The notes: generated from the letters alone by a model not told the origin. A stretch of 13,386 nucleotides of DNA from Candidatus Aegiribacteria sp. (GCA_030640155.1 DAOWJX010000049.1:1-13386), one strand, 5' to 3'. Counted from the stretch's first letter, positions 1 to 6,975 are shown. A program made the numbers and translations.

Positions 1-123
1 GAGAGGACCGTAATCCCAGGAGGATTGAAGTCCACCGTATATTTCTCCCGACTGGAATACATATCCAAGTCTCTTGGAAAGAGAAATCAGTTTTTTCATA
101 AGTTCTGTTACGTCAATGGTCAT
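1..123 (-). CDS. glyQS: Glycyl-tRNA synthetase, dimeric class II type (N-terminal 41 residues only)
   Basis: This enzyme charges tRNA-Gly with glycine in the cytoplasm. Only the first 41 codons lie in the window; the gene continues off the left edge. The peptide starts MTIDVTELMKKLISLSKR and continues through GYVFQSGEIYGG to SSWDYGPL. That is the hallmark N-terminus of the single-chain homodimeric class II enzyme, not the alpha2-beta2 bacterial form. The ATG at 123-121 overlaps the end of recO by 11 nt (recO stop at 115-113), which suggests translational coupling as the last visible gene of the phoH-pgpH-ybeY-corC-recO operon. Family assignment is firm from these motifs. The rest of the protein, including class II motifs 1-3, cannot be checked here. 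Confidence 0.9.
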   Translation of the reverse strand, partial: MTIDVTELMKKLISLSKRLGYVFQSGEIYGGLQSSWDYGPL

Positions 124-907
124 TCTCAAGATCCTCCAGTACTGACAAAGATTTCAGTCTAAGTTTTGTTTCGAGATGTATCTCGGCAAAATCTCTCATG
201 AGTTCGAGACACTGTCTATACCCGCCAGGCCAGAGTTGAAGCTTTCGAATTTTTTCCAGATTACCACTTCTGGATTTCCGAATGAACTCGATGAATCCTC
301 TGGGAACAGGCTTTGCCTGCTCATCGCAATCATCACACACGATTCCACCGGAAGCGGCATCCCACATACAGGAATTAACTGGACTTTTTCCACATTTTGT
401 ACAACGGTTAATTTCCATTGCAAAACCGGAGAGCCTCAGCGCTTTCTCGATTCCGGAACATAATATAGGCCAGAACGGAGTGCCTGCCGCGAAATTATTC
501 AGAACACTTCCGATAAGATGAAACATGGGGTGAGAAGGCTCGCTTCCTGAGATTGAAACAAGCAGCCATTCAGCGAACAGGCAGGAGTGCACAAAAGCTT
601 CAGGATCTTCGCGAATGGATTCAAAATAGTTTATAACAGACGTATCAGTCACTGTGTCAAGCTCTCTGCCTGATTTGCGGGAAAGGGAGAACTCCACCAG
701 AGAGAACAGTTCCATACTTCCAAAAAATGCGCTTTTTGATCTGAGAGCGCCTTTAGCGATTGCTGATATTCTTCCAAAATCAAGTGAGTAGAGAGTTAGA
801 ATGAGAGAAGATTCGCTCCACCGTACTCTACGGAGAACAAATGCATGTGTTGTTATTCGAATTATTTCACGCTCCGTTTGAGGGGGAAGAAGTACCTGCC
901 GGTTCAA
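113..907 (-). CDS. recO: DNA repair protein RecO
   Basis: RecO acts with RecR to load RecA onto SSB-coated single-stranded DNA in RecF-pathway recombination repair. The N-terminal OB-fold is visible at about residues 18-85 (THAFVLRRVRWSESSLILTL, then GRISAIAKGALRSKS). A helical region follows. A zinc-finger CxxC pair sits at C169/C172 and C191/C194. The start is uncertain. The longest form begins with TTG at 907 and gives 264 aa, overlapping the upstream CBS-protein gene by 41 nt, but no Shine-Dalgarno sequence precedes that TTG. The OB-fold would normally begin only a few residues before THAFVL. There is a GGAG just ahead of ATA (865) and ATT (862) codons, so a rare start there is possible. 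The gene overlaps the glycyl-tRNA synthetase start by 11 nt. Family identity is secure. Confidence 0.92.
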   Translation of the reverse strand: MNRQVLLPPQTEREIIRITTHAFVLRRVRWSESSLILTLYSLDFGRISAIAKGALRSKSAFFGSMELFSLVEFSLSRKSGRELDTVTDTSVINYFESIREDPEAFVHSCLFAEWLLVSISGSEPSHPMFHLIGSVLNNFAAGTPFWPILCSGIEKALRLSGFAMEINRCTKCGKSPVNSCMWDAASGGIVCDDCDEQAKPVPRGFIEFIRKSRSGNLEKIRKLQLWPGGYRQCLELMRDFAEIHLETKLRLKSLSVLEDLENDH

Positions 908-2090
908 TTCGGACGAGCAGGATTCGCTGAGCTCTCACCTTCTCGACAGTAAACTTGAAAGAGGAATGAATTACTGTTTCCCCCTGACGGGGAATTTTTC
1001 CCATAACCTGATAAACCATACCACCGAGGCTTTCATAGGTATCATCCTCAAACGCAGTGTCAAGGAGTTCATTCAGATCATCGATGGGAAGCCGGGCGTC
1101 AAGCAGATATGAATCATCCCCAAGGGGTTTAATGAGCAGGGTTTCCTCGTCATATTCGTCCAGTATTTCTCCAAAGACTTCTTCCATAATGTCTTCAATT
1201 GTTACGAGACCTGCAGTGCCGCCATACTCGTCAACGACAATAGCCATATGAATTCTGTTTGCCTGAAATTCCCGTAATAGTTCGTCGATACGCTTATACT
1301 CCGGTACGAAATAAGGTTTCCTCAGGAGGGTCTTCAAGTCGAAATTCTGTTTTCCTTCTGACAGAAGAGCAAGCAGATCTTTTACATAAAGAACTCCTGT
1401 AATATCATCTATCTTTTCGTGGTAAACCGGAATTCTGGAATGCCCGGCTTTTCTGGCTTCATCAATAATAGTATCAAGATCAGCCTTTATCTCAACGCAG
1501 AGCATGTCAATCCGGGGAATCATGACCTCTCTGATAATTTTGTCCGAGAAATCGATAATGCTGTCCATCAACTCCTGTTCCTTTTCGTACTCTCCCGGCT
1601 CACCTTTCTCCCGGCGTCTTTCAAGCCAGATTACATCCGGTGGTGTAATCAGCCAATCCTCATAATCGGGATTTTCCTGATACGGCTTTCCCAGGATAAG
1701 AAGGGCAGGAAAGCGGAAGAGAAATGCTATAAGAAGGTACGGCAATCTGAAAATGAGCAGGAATTTGTCCGGATTCGCCCTTGCGATAAGAGATGGCAGT
1801 ATTTCCCCAAGCAGGAAAACAGCAATTGCGAGAGACAAAACGGAAAACCAGGCAGGTAGAGAAAATACGGAAGCTGTTTGAATTGCCATGAGAACCGCTC
1901 CCGCTCCTGCGGCAATAATGCCTGTGAATCTTATCAGCCAGAGAGTACCAAGGTGGGTAACGGCCACCAGTCTTCGCTCTGATGGATCTCTTCCCTTATT
2001 AAGGATAAGTTCGGGAAGACAGGTTCTTATTCCTGAGGAAATGAACAGAGCAATAAAACCCGCAGATAGAATAACTATTGATGCTGTCAA
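867..2090 (-). CDS. CorC/HlyC (CNNM-like) family membrane protein with CBS pair
   Basis: A 407-aa inner-membrane protein of the hemolysin C/CorC family, usually linked to magnesium or cobalt ion homeostasis. About four hydrophobic segments (residues 4-20, 47-70, 77-98, 110-133) form a DUF21-type membrane part. It contains GEILPS, where the family usually has GE-x-x-PK. Tandem CBS domains follow (about 185-305), with VMIPRIDM, HSRIPVYHEKIDDITGVLYV and VVDEYGGTAGLVTIEDIMEE. A C-terminal CorC_HlyC transport-associated domain covers about 318-398. The start is TTG at 2090, sharing a 4-nt TTGA with the ybeY stop; GGAGAGG lies upstream inside ybeY. The 'hemolysin' family name is historical and nothing here suggests a toxin. 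The neighbour ybeY is a common partner for this family. The family is sure; the transported or sensed ion is unknown. Confidence 0.9.
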   Translation of the reverse strand: MTASIVILSAGFIALFISSGIRTCLPELILNKGRDPSERRLVAVTHLGTLWLIRFTGIIAAGAGAVLMAIQTASVFSLPAWFSVLSLAIAVFLLGEILPSLIARANPDKFLLIFRLPYLLIAFLFRFPALLILGKPYQENPDYEDWLITPPDVIWLERRREKGEPGEYEKEQELMDSIIDFSDKIIREVMIPRIDMLCVEIKADLDTIIDEARKAGHSRIPVYHEKIDDITGVLYVKDLLALLSEGKQNFDLKTLLRKPYFVPEYKRIDELLREFQANRIHMAIVVDEYGGTAGLVTIEDIMEEVFGEILDEYDEETLLIKPLGDDSYLLDARLPIDDLNELLDTAFEDDTYESLGGMVYQVMGKIPRQGETVIHSSFKFTVEKVRAQRILLVRIEPAGTSSPSNGA

Positions 2091-2473
2091 TTCAGACCCA
2101 GCCTCTCCATGGCCCTGGAAAGCAGATCAGCAATTCTTTCATTCATGATCTTCGCCTTCTCCGGTTCCTGATGAGAGTAACCTGAAAGATGAAGATATCC
2201 GTGAAATATCCGTTCCAGAAGAGCTTCATAAGGTGGAAACATTCTGCCGTCCACATACACGATACCGTCCGGCTGTTCTTCGGCGGAAGCTGACAGATCA
2301 AAGGACAGCACGTCGGTGGATCTGTCCAGGTGTCTGTATTTTCTGTTCAGCACTTTCATATATCCCGGATCTGCGATGACAATTTCCACATTCCCTTCCA
2401 GAAGTCCATCTATCAGGGTTTCGATCCTGTCCTGCTTGAAGGGAGGATTTGTCAGAATAGTGTTAATTTTCAT
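2087..2473 (-). CDS. ybeY: Endoribonuclease YbeY (16S rRNA maturation and quality control)
   Basis: A single-strand-specific, zinc-dependent RNase that takes part in 16S rRNA 3'-end processing and ribosome quality control in the cytoplasm. At 128 aa it is at the short end for the family. The signature TDVLSFDL is at residues 53-60. The metal-binding H-x3-H-x5-H motif is intact at H91, H95 and H101 (HGYLHLSGYSH); the usual GYDH aspartate is a serine here. The ATG at 2473 lies about 9 nt after a good GGGAG and overlaps the upstream pgpH stop by 11 nt. The gene ends in a TTGA overlap with the next gene. phoH, pgpH and ybeY as neighbours is a widespread arrangement, which supports the assignment. 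Confidence 0.94.
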   Translation of the reverse strand: MKINTILTNPPFKQDRIETLIDGLLEGNVEIVIADPGYMKVLNRKYRHLDRSTDVLSFDLSASAEEQPDGIVYVDGRMFPPYEALLERIFHGYLHLSGYSHQEPEKAKIMNERIADLLSRAMERLGLN

Positions 2474-4484
2474 TACTCAGGTCTCCCGAAGGGTAGTCTT
2501 TGACTCTCTTATAGAACTTGTTTTCGAGGACGGAAGTGAACACACTCGCGATTGTCTTAAGATTTCTTCTTGTAAGGTGGCAGTCATCAAGTTGTCCCTC
2601 AAGATCCTTCTCATCAATCACACTGGTTATGATATCCGTCAGATTCTCCGGATCAGCAAGATTCCTGGTTGCGGATGCTACCTGATCAGCAAGCAGGACA
2701 AGAGCAGCCTCAATAGTTGAGGGGCGGGGTCCGGGATAACGGAACTCACTCTCCAGAACAGAATCTGGATCGATGGCCTCCGTAATAGCCTTGTTGTAGA
2801 AATACTTCGCCAGACTTGAGTCATGATGCTGCTGGATAATATTTATTACAGCCCGGGGCAGCTTGGCTTTTTCTGCCAGCGCAACCCCGATTCTGACGTG
2901 AGCGATTATCTTTCTGGCGCTTTCCCACGGATTCATGCTGTCGTGAGGATTGGGCATGTTTCTCTGATTCTCAATGAAAAACTCCGGAGAGCTTATTTTA
3001 CCAATGTCATGGAAATAACCTCCGGCAGAAGCAAGAGATTCCCAGGCATCAATGGCGCTTGCAGCCCGGCTCGCAAGCTCAGATACTATTTGAGAATGGC
3101 TCCATGTACCGGGAGCCAGATCCCTCATTTCCTTAAGAAGTGGGTGATCGGTTCTGTTAGCTTCATCTATTGCCAGTACAGTATATACTCCAAATACCTT
3201 TTCAAATAGAAACAGAAGTGCGCTGGCAGCTCCAATTCCAATTACCGGAGCAAGTAATAATCCAAGAATGGATTCAGCAAGAGAATTCGTTTCAGGTGAC
3301 GCGTTCAACATGTATAGAAGGAGATATATTCCGATCCCCCCGATTGTTGAAAAACCAATTGCTGTGGGAATGCTGCTTCTCCTGCGGACATCCCATGCTG
3401 TCATTGCTGCAAGAAGACCTGATACCGAGGAAATCAGCACAATCGAAAATGGGTGAGGATGCACCACTCCTAGGACCAGCGAGAACATGAATGTGAAGAA
3501 GACAGCGTGACGTCTGTGAAAGAATATGCTCGTCATGGCTGCCCCGAATGTGATGAGCGTTGCGTACGGGTATCCTGTAGTTTCATTCATCGCCAGCCAA
3601 AGAATACCTGTCGCCGCAAGAGATATAATCCAGATTACTCCCAGAAGGAGGAAGCGATTAGCTGCATTCCATGTATCTGGCATGATGTCATGAACATAGA
3701 ACACTGCAATAGCCAGAATAATCGAAATAAGAAGCATCAATCCAGCCAGATGTGTAAACCCATGGTATTCGACAGATACGCTTTCAAGTTGACGGATATA
3801 TTCAATAGTTCTTGCTGTCACGGGTTTCTCTGCTTCAAGCAGAATGCTGCCGGCTGTGATGGTTGTGTCGATATTACTCAGACCCGCAACAGCAGCGTCA
3901 GCGCTGGCGATTCTGGACGAATTTTCAAGCACAAGATTGGGCTTAAGAAGAGCTGTGATTTCATGAAGGTTCTCATCGGCGAGATTCCAGCGACTGAGGT
4001 TAAGAGCCAGAATATCCCTGATATCCTTCATTTCATATAGGTCGAAGAGCTGGCAGTCAGTTGTTCCGGATTTGCTCAGAAGAACTGCCAGTTCTCCATC
4101 GTAATTCTCCCTGACATCCAGCAAGTCAAATACTCCGACCTCGTACATTGAAAAGAGTTCATAGAGCATTCCATTGGTAAACGAGGAATCATTCGTTGAT
4201 TCCATAAAAACAGAATAGAGTTCTTCCCTCAGCATACTCCATACGCTGTAATCGTATTCAAGATGGATAGGAACTGATGATCTTGTTGCCATCTGGATTT
4301 CCAGTAAGTCCTCTTCGTGATAGGGCAGATCGAAATCTACAGTGGCCACAAGGTCGTGTTCAAGAGTCTGACCAACTCTGAGATCAAGGTCCATGAATGC
4401 ATGTTCAGGCACAAGAAGCAGATAGAAAGTAAAAAGGAATATTGCTATAATAAGACTGCCGGAAAGTATGTTTCTAACCCGCAT
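2463..4484 (-). CDS. pgpH: 7TM-HD family cyclic-di-AMP phosphodiesterase PgpH (YqfF-like)
   Basis: An inner-membrane HD phosphohydrolase of the 7TMR-HD family. Characterised members hydrolyse the second messenger c-di-AMP to pApA. Numbered from the ATG at 4484 (673 aa), the order is: an N-terminal membrane anchor (about 6-25), an extracytoplasmic 7TMR-HDED domain (about 30-240), seven hydrophobic helices (about 243-440), then a cytoplasmic HD domain (about 455-650). Metal ligands are visible at H463 (TWSHSQ), H492-D493 (GYFHDIGK), H529, H553-H554 (QQHHDSS) and D600 (LLADQVAS). The family's usual HHS is SHS here. The reading frame extends upstream to TTG at 4529 (688 aa). I prefer the ATG because it follows AGGA and makes an 11-nt overlap with phoH, as at two other junctions of this operon. 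c-di-AMP activity is inferred from the family. Confidence 0.9.
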   Translation of the reverse strand: MRVRNILSGSLIIAIFLFTFYLLLVPEHAFMDLDLRVGQTLEHDLVATVDFDLPYHEEDLLEIQMATRSSVPIHLEYDYSVWSMLREELYSVFMESTNDSSFTNGMLYELFSMYEVGVFDLLDVRENYDGELAVLLSKSGTTDCQLFDLYEMKDIRDILALNLSRWNLADENLHEITALLKPNLVLENSSRIASADAAVAGLSNIDTTITAGSILLEAEKPVTARTIEYIRQLESVSVEYHGFTHLAGLMLLISIILAIAVFYVHDIMPDTWNAANRFLLLGVIWIISLAATGILWLAMNETTGYPYATLITFGAAMTSIFFHRRHAVFFTFMFSLVLGVVHPHPFSIVLISSVSGLLAAMTAWDVRRRSSIPTAIGFSTIGGIGIYLLLYMLNASPETNSLAESILGLLLAPVIGIGAASALLFLFEKVFGVYTVLAIDEANRTDHPLLKEMRDLAPGTWSHSQIVSELASRAASAIDAWESLASAGGYFHDIGKISSPEFFIENQRNMPNPHDSMNPWESARKIIAHVRIGVALAEKAKLPRAVINIIQQHHDSSLAKYFYNKAITEAIDPDSVLESEFRYPGPRPSTIEAALVLLADQVASATRNLADPENLTDIITSVIDEKDLEGQLDDCHLTRRNLKTIASVFTSVLENKFYKRVKDYPSGDLSNEN

Positions 4485-5424
4485 GATTTCCTGACGCTCG
4501 CTCGAAAGCGGATATGATCTTCTGAACAAGTGGATGTCTTACTACATCCTCGCGATTAAGGAACGTGAATTCAATACCTTCTATTCCAGAGAGAATATCC
4601 CTGATCAGGACGAGTCCGGATGATGATGCCGGTTTGAGGTCGATCTGGGTTATATCTCCTGTTATTACAGCTCTCGAACTGTACCCCAGCCTGGTTATAA
4701 ACATCTTGAGTTGAGTAATAGTTGTATTCTGAGCTTCATCGAGTATTACGAAAGCGTTATTGAGAGTTCTTCCTCTCATGTATGCCAATGGAGCAACCTC
4801 GATAATCCTGTTATCTAATGATCGCTGCACCTTTGCAGGGGAGAGAGTGTCATAGAGGGCGTCGTATACGGGTTTCAGATAAGGGTCTATTTTCTGCTGC
4901 AGATCTCCCGGTAGAAAACCAAGTTTTTCGCCGGCTTCTACGGCAGGCCTTGAAATTATGATTCTATCAACCAATCCATCTGTAAGAGCAGCAACTGCGC
5001 TGGCCACTGCAAGAAAAGTCTTTCCTGTACCGGCTGGACCAATGCAGAATACAACTTCCGAATTCTTCATAGCTCTGAGGTATTTCTCCTGACCGGCAGT
5101 TTTAGCGATGATATGACCCGCGGGTCCGGGAACGGATATTTCAAGAGAATGATCATGTTTATCCGGAAAGCTCAGAGCGGCATCGAGACTGTGATCGCTG
5201 AGATAATTTGATACTTCAAGTTCATGTATAAGCCTGTAAATGACGGCTCTTGCCTTCTCTACAGAATGTCTGGTTCCCTTAATACTGATATTTCCATCGC
5301 GGTAAACAGCTTCAACACCAAGTGTTTTACATATACGCCTCAGGTTGACATCTCCTGTGCCAAGAATATTTCCAGCTTTATCAGCGGATAACGGAACCAG
5401 CAGAGCAATGGATTTGTCAGACAT
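4474..5424 (-). CDS. phoH: PhoH-family ATPase
   Basis: A 316-aa cytoplasmic P-loop ATPase of the PhoH/YbeZ family, thought to work on RNA alongside YbeY. The N-terminal 75 residues look like a KH-type nucleic-acid-binding domain (GDVNLRRICKTLGVEAVYRD, GNISIKG). The ATPase domain has Walker A GPAGTGKT at 129-136, SRPAVEAGEKLGFLPGD at 158-174, Walker B VILDEAQN at 226-233, and TGDITQIDL at 255-263. All are standard for the family. The start is ATG at 5424 with a weak GGAA about 9 nt upstream. It is the first gene of the operon running left to glycyl-tRNA synthetase. Its leader is very short: the U-tract of the preceding intrinsic terminator ends only 17 nt before the ATG. Its exact biochemical role is still poorly defined in the family. 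Confidence 0.94.
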   Translation of the reverse strand: MSDKSIALLVPLSADKAGNILGTGDVNLRRICKTLGVEAVYRDGNISIKGTRHSVEKARAVIYRLIHELEVSNYLSDHSLDAALSFPDKHDHSLEISVPGPAGHIIAKTAGQEKYLRAMKNSEVVFCIGPAGTGKTFLAVASAVAALTDGLVDRIIISRPAVEAGEKLGFLPGDLQQKIDPYLKPVYDALYDTLSPAKVQRSLDNRIIEVAPLAYMRGRTLNNAFVILDEAQNTTITQLKMFITRLGYSSRAVITGDITQIDLKPASSSGLVLIRDILSGIEGIEFTFLNREDVVRHPLVQKIISAFERASGNHAG

Positions 5425-5441
5425 TAGTTAAATTTCCAATG

Positions 5442-5481
5442 AAAAAAAGGAAGACTCTCCACAAAGAGTGGAGAGCCTTCC
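5442..5481 (-). terminator. Rho-independent terminator after the LysM gene
   Basis: Read on the minus strand, a hairpin at 5481-5449 is followed at once by seven Us (A-run 5442-5448 on the plus strand). The stem has an outer 5-bp part (5477-5481 with 5449-5453), one A/C mismatch, and an inner 8-bp part (5468-5475 with 5455-5462) around a 5-nt loop. This is a strong intrinsic terminator for the lipoprotein/LysM transcript. It lies only 17 nt ahead of the phoH start codon, so it may also gate transcription into the phoH operon. Confidence 0.88.
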
Positions 5482-5497
5482 GTATACGGCGAGGATT

Positions 5498-6172
5498 CTA
5501 GCGTGATCCTCCAAAAGCCGCAGAGCGATTTACATCAAGAACCTGTCCTGGATAGATCAGGTTAGGATCGCTGATTATATCGCGGTTGGCCTCGTACAGC
5601 TGCGGCCACATACCTCTGTCACCGTAGACTACATCGTATCCTGCAATCTTACCGAGGAAGTCGCCCTCAATAACGGTGTAGGAGTTAAGCAATGGCACGG
5701 GTACCCATAGAGTATGACCCGCATAAATGAGGTTCGGATCACTTATGGTGTCACGGTTGCGTTCGTAAATAACAGGCCACTGTGAACCATCACCATAGTG
5801 GTAGTGATAAGAAGCAATTTTCCAGAGAGATTCCCCGTCAAGAATGAGATGAGTGACACCTGCGTTGCGCAGGCGGTTGATCTCTGCCCTGAGAGAGTTG
5901 ATCTCCGCAGTGAGTTCAGCAAGCTGTGCGTGAATCTCTGCATGCTCTTCCCTTAAAGGAAGAACCTGAGGTTCAAGCTCGGCAATGCGTTCATCGGCAA
6001 CAGCTTTTTTCCATTCCCAGAAAGCGATCTGGAGATGAATGTTGTCGTCTCCCATTGCTTCGATTTCCGCCTGTGAATACTGTGAAAGCTCCTCGGCTGT
6101 CCAGGTTTTAGCTAAACCTGTGGATGCAAGGCCAAGGCAAATCATCAGAGCTAATACTAGTGTACGCTTCAT
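5498..6172 (-). CDS. Secreted coiled-coil protein with two LysM domains
   Basis: A 224-aa exported protein, probably periplasmic and bound to peptidoglycan. A Sec-type signal peptide is visible (MKRT, then a hydrophobic core LVLALMICLGLASTG, likely cut after GLA at about residue 21). Residues 55-103 are charged with a regular Leu/Ile/Ala pattern, a probable coiled coil. Two LysM repeats follow (about 107-158 and 165-215). Each has the pattern LxKIA, YGD, WPxxYExNRD, ISDPNLIY, which fits the long LysM form. It ends in AAFGGSR, the same last four residues as the lipoprotein upstream. The ATG at 6172 follows a strong AAGGGGAA, 18 nt after the lipoprotein stop, and a terminator lies 17 nt past its own stop. 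No catalytic domain is present, so a structural or scaffolding role at the cell wall is my inference. Confidence 0.85.
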   Translation of the reverse strand: MKRTLVLALMICLGLASTGLAKTWTAEELSQYSQAEIEAMGDDNIHLQIAFWEWKKAVADERIAELEPQVLPLREEHAEIHAQLAELTAEINSLRAEINRLRNAGVTHLILDGESLWKIASYHYHYGDGSQWPVIYERNRDTISDPNLIYAGHTLWVPVPLLNSYTVIEGDFLGKIAGYDVVYGDRGMWPQLYEANRDIISDPNLIYPGQVLDVNRSAAFGGSR

Positions 6173-6190
6173 TGTTTTCCCCTTTCCCTG

Positions 6191-6463
6191 CTATCGGCTT
6201 CCGCCGCCGAGTGAATAGTATTCCTGTGTAAGTTCAGCAAGTTCCACTTCAAGTGCAACAATCTCTTCAAGTTCTTCAACGATATGACCGGGTAGAGTTG
6301 CAAGTTCTTCCTCAAGGCCATCTGCTTTGGCTTCTGCAGCCAGAGCCGCTGCTCGGGCATCGTCTCTTGCTCTTAGTTCTGCGGCGCTTGGCCCGCATGC
6401 TGCTAACAGCAGAGTCACGGTCAGGAGTCCAAGAAAGAACAACTTTGTTCTCGTCTTGAGCAT
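6191..6463 (-). CDS. Small coiled-coil lipoprotein
   Basis: A 90-aa lipoprotein. It has a positively charged N-terminus (MLKTRTK), a hydrophobic stretch, and a lipobox LAAC with the lipidated cysteine at residue 23. Residues 28-80 are rich in Ala, Glu and Leu with spacing suggestive of a helix or coiled coil (EEELATL, IVEELEEIVALEVELAEL). It ends YYSLGGGSR. I chose the ATG at 6463 because AGGAGGTG lies 8 nt ahead of it; the frame extends further upstream, but that would bury the signal sequence. It is the first gene of a unit with the LysM protein and is preceded by a good promoter. By size and build it resembles Lpp-like or Pal-associated envelope lipoproteins, but it has no recognised domain. 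The partnership with the LysM protein is inferred from adjacency and the shared tail. Confidence 0.82.
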   Translation of the reverse strand: MLKTRTKLFFLGLLTVTLLLAACGPSAAELRARDDARAAALAAEAKADGLEEELATLPGHIVEELEEIVALEVELAELTQEYYSLGGGSR

Positions 6464-6561
6464 ACCTGGCACCTCCTCTCGATTCGTTTGGTTTGACTTA
6501 CTGGCGCAAATATACAAAGAACGTTTTTCCATATACTCGCACGGTTATCCACAACTATGGA

Positions 6562-6589
6562 ATCTTAACGAATATGCTTCATATGTCAA
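6562..6589 (-). promoter_or_regulatory. Sigma-70-type promoter for the lipoprotein/LysM unit
   Basis: On the minus strand a perfect TTGACA (6589-6584) is followed by a 16-nt spacer and TAAGAT (6567-6562, 4 of 6 matches to TATAAT). Transcription would begin near 6555, leaving a leader of about 90 nt before the lipoprotein ATG at 6463. The -35 box overlaps the last codon and stop of the VanZ gene. No other convincing promoter lies in the 6464-6585 gap, and I see nothing else in that gap. Confidence 0.6.
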
Positions 6590-6600
6590 GCAGAATATTC
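6570..6600. repeat. Bulged inverted repeat over the -35 region
   Basis: Arms GAATAT-GCTT (6570-6579) and AAGC-aga-ATATTC (6588-6600) pair over 10 bp with a 3-nt bulge and an 8-nt loop. The repeat spans the -35 box and part of the spacer of the lipoprotein promoter and the last codons of the VanZ gene. It has no U-tract on the minus strand, so it is not a classical terminator. It could be an operator or chance structure. Confidence 0.35.
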
Positions 6601-6975
6601 TCTATCACAAAACAAATATAAGTAAATTAGCAAACATATAACCATACCCACGATATCAGCTAAGAAATCACCTGCAGAGCAATCTCTTCCGGGAACATAA
6701 CTCTGATGTATCTCATCGAAAAGAGCCCATAAGCTCCCTGCAGAGAATAATATGGGCAGGGGATGAAAACCTCTGCATAGATCTCTGTTAAGAAGAAGCG
6801 AAGCGAACAGAAGAAAAAACTCAGTTGCATGAAGGACTTTATCCTGCATCGGGAAAAGAGGAGGTATTATTTCAACAGAAGGCTGATGACTCAGATAGAA
6901 AATAGCAGCCAGCATAAACAGAAGAGAACCTCTTCTTGCCAGCAAGCGAACTGTCTGCATGGTAAACTCAGTCAT
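6586..6975 (-). CDS. VanZ-family membrane protein
   Basis: A 129-aa small membrane protein of the VanZ-like family. About four hydrophobic segments are visible (roughly 17-28, 48-63, 73-85, 104-122). The family signature is present: DKVLHATEFFLL at 45-56 and ALFDEIHQSYVPGRDCSAGD at 84-103, with conserved Asp, Glu, His, Gln and Arg in the second stretch. The start ATG at 6975 overlaps the stop of the upstream GAF/GGDEF gene by 8 nt (ATGACTGA), so the two are probably co-transcribed and coupled. VanZ is named for teicoplanin resistance in enterococci, but most chromosomal members like this one have no known function. There are no other glycopeptide-resistance genes here, so a resistance role is not supported. 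Confidence 0.85.
   Translation of the reverse strand: MTEFTMQTVRLLARRGSLLFMLAAIFYLSHQPSVEIIPPLFPMQDKVLHATEFFLLFASLLLNRDLCRGFHPLPILFSAGSLWALFDEIHQSYVPGRDCSAGDFLADIVGMVICLLIYLYLFCDREYSA

Noticed and set aside
867..2090. 'Hemolysin C' family protein as a toxin
   Set aside because: The CBS pair, DUF21-like membrane part and CorC_HlyC domain indicate an ion-homeostasis protein; the hemolysin name is historical.
3507..4040. 177-aa plus-strand frame rich in Cys and His opposite pgpH
   Set aside because: It is antisense to the well-supported extracytoplasmic and first membrane part of pgpH, has no domain or ribosome site, and its composition is what the opposite strand of such a gene gives.
5540..5810. 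Direct DNA repeats in the LysM gene as a mobile or unstable repeat
   Set aside because: The similarity is only the two diverged LysM domains; codons differ at many positions, so this is an old domain duplication.
6169..6360. Overlapping 63-aa minus-strand frame across the lipoprotein/LysM junction
   Set aside because: It sits in another frame of the lipoprotein gene and lacks a ribosome site; the lipobox protein explains this DNA.
6586..6975. VanZ-like gene as a glycopeptide-resistance determinant
   Set aside because: No vanA/H/X-type genes are nearby, and most VanZ-family members are chromosomal genes of unknown role.
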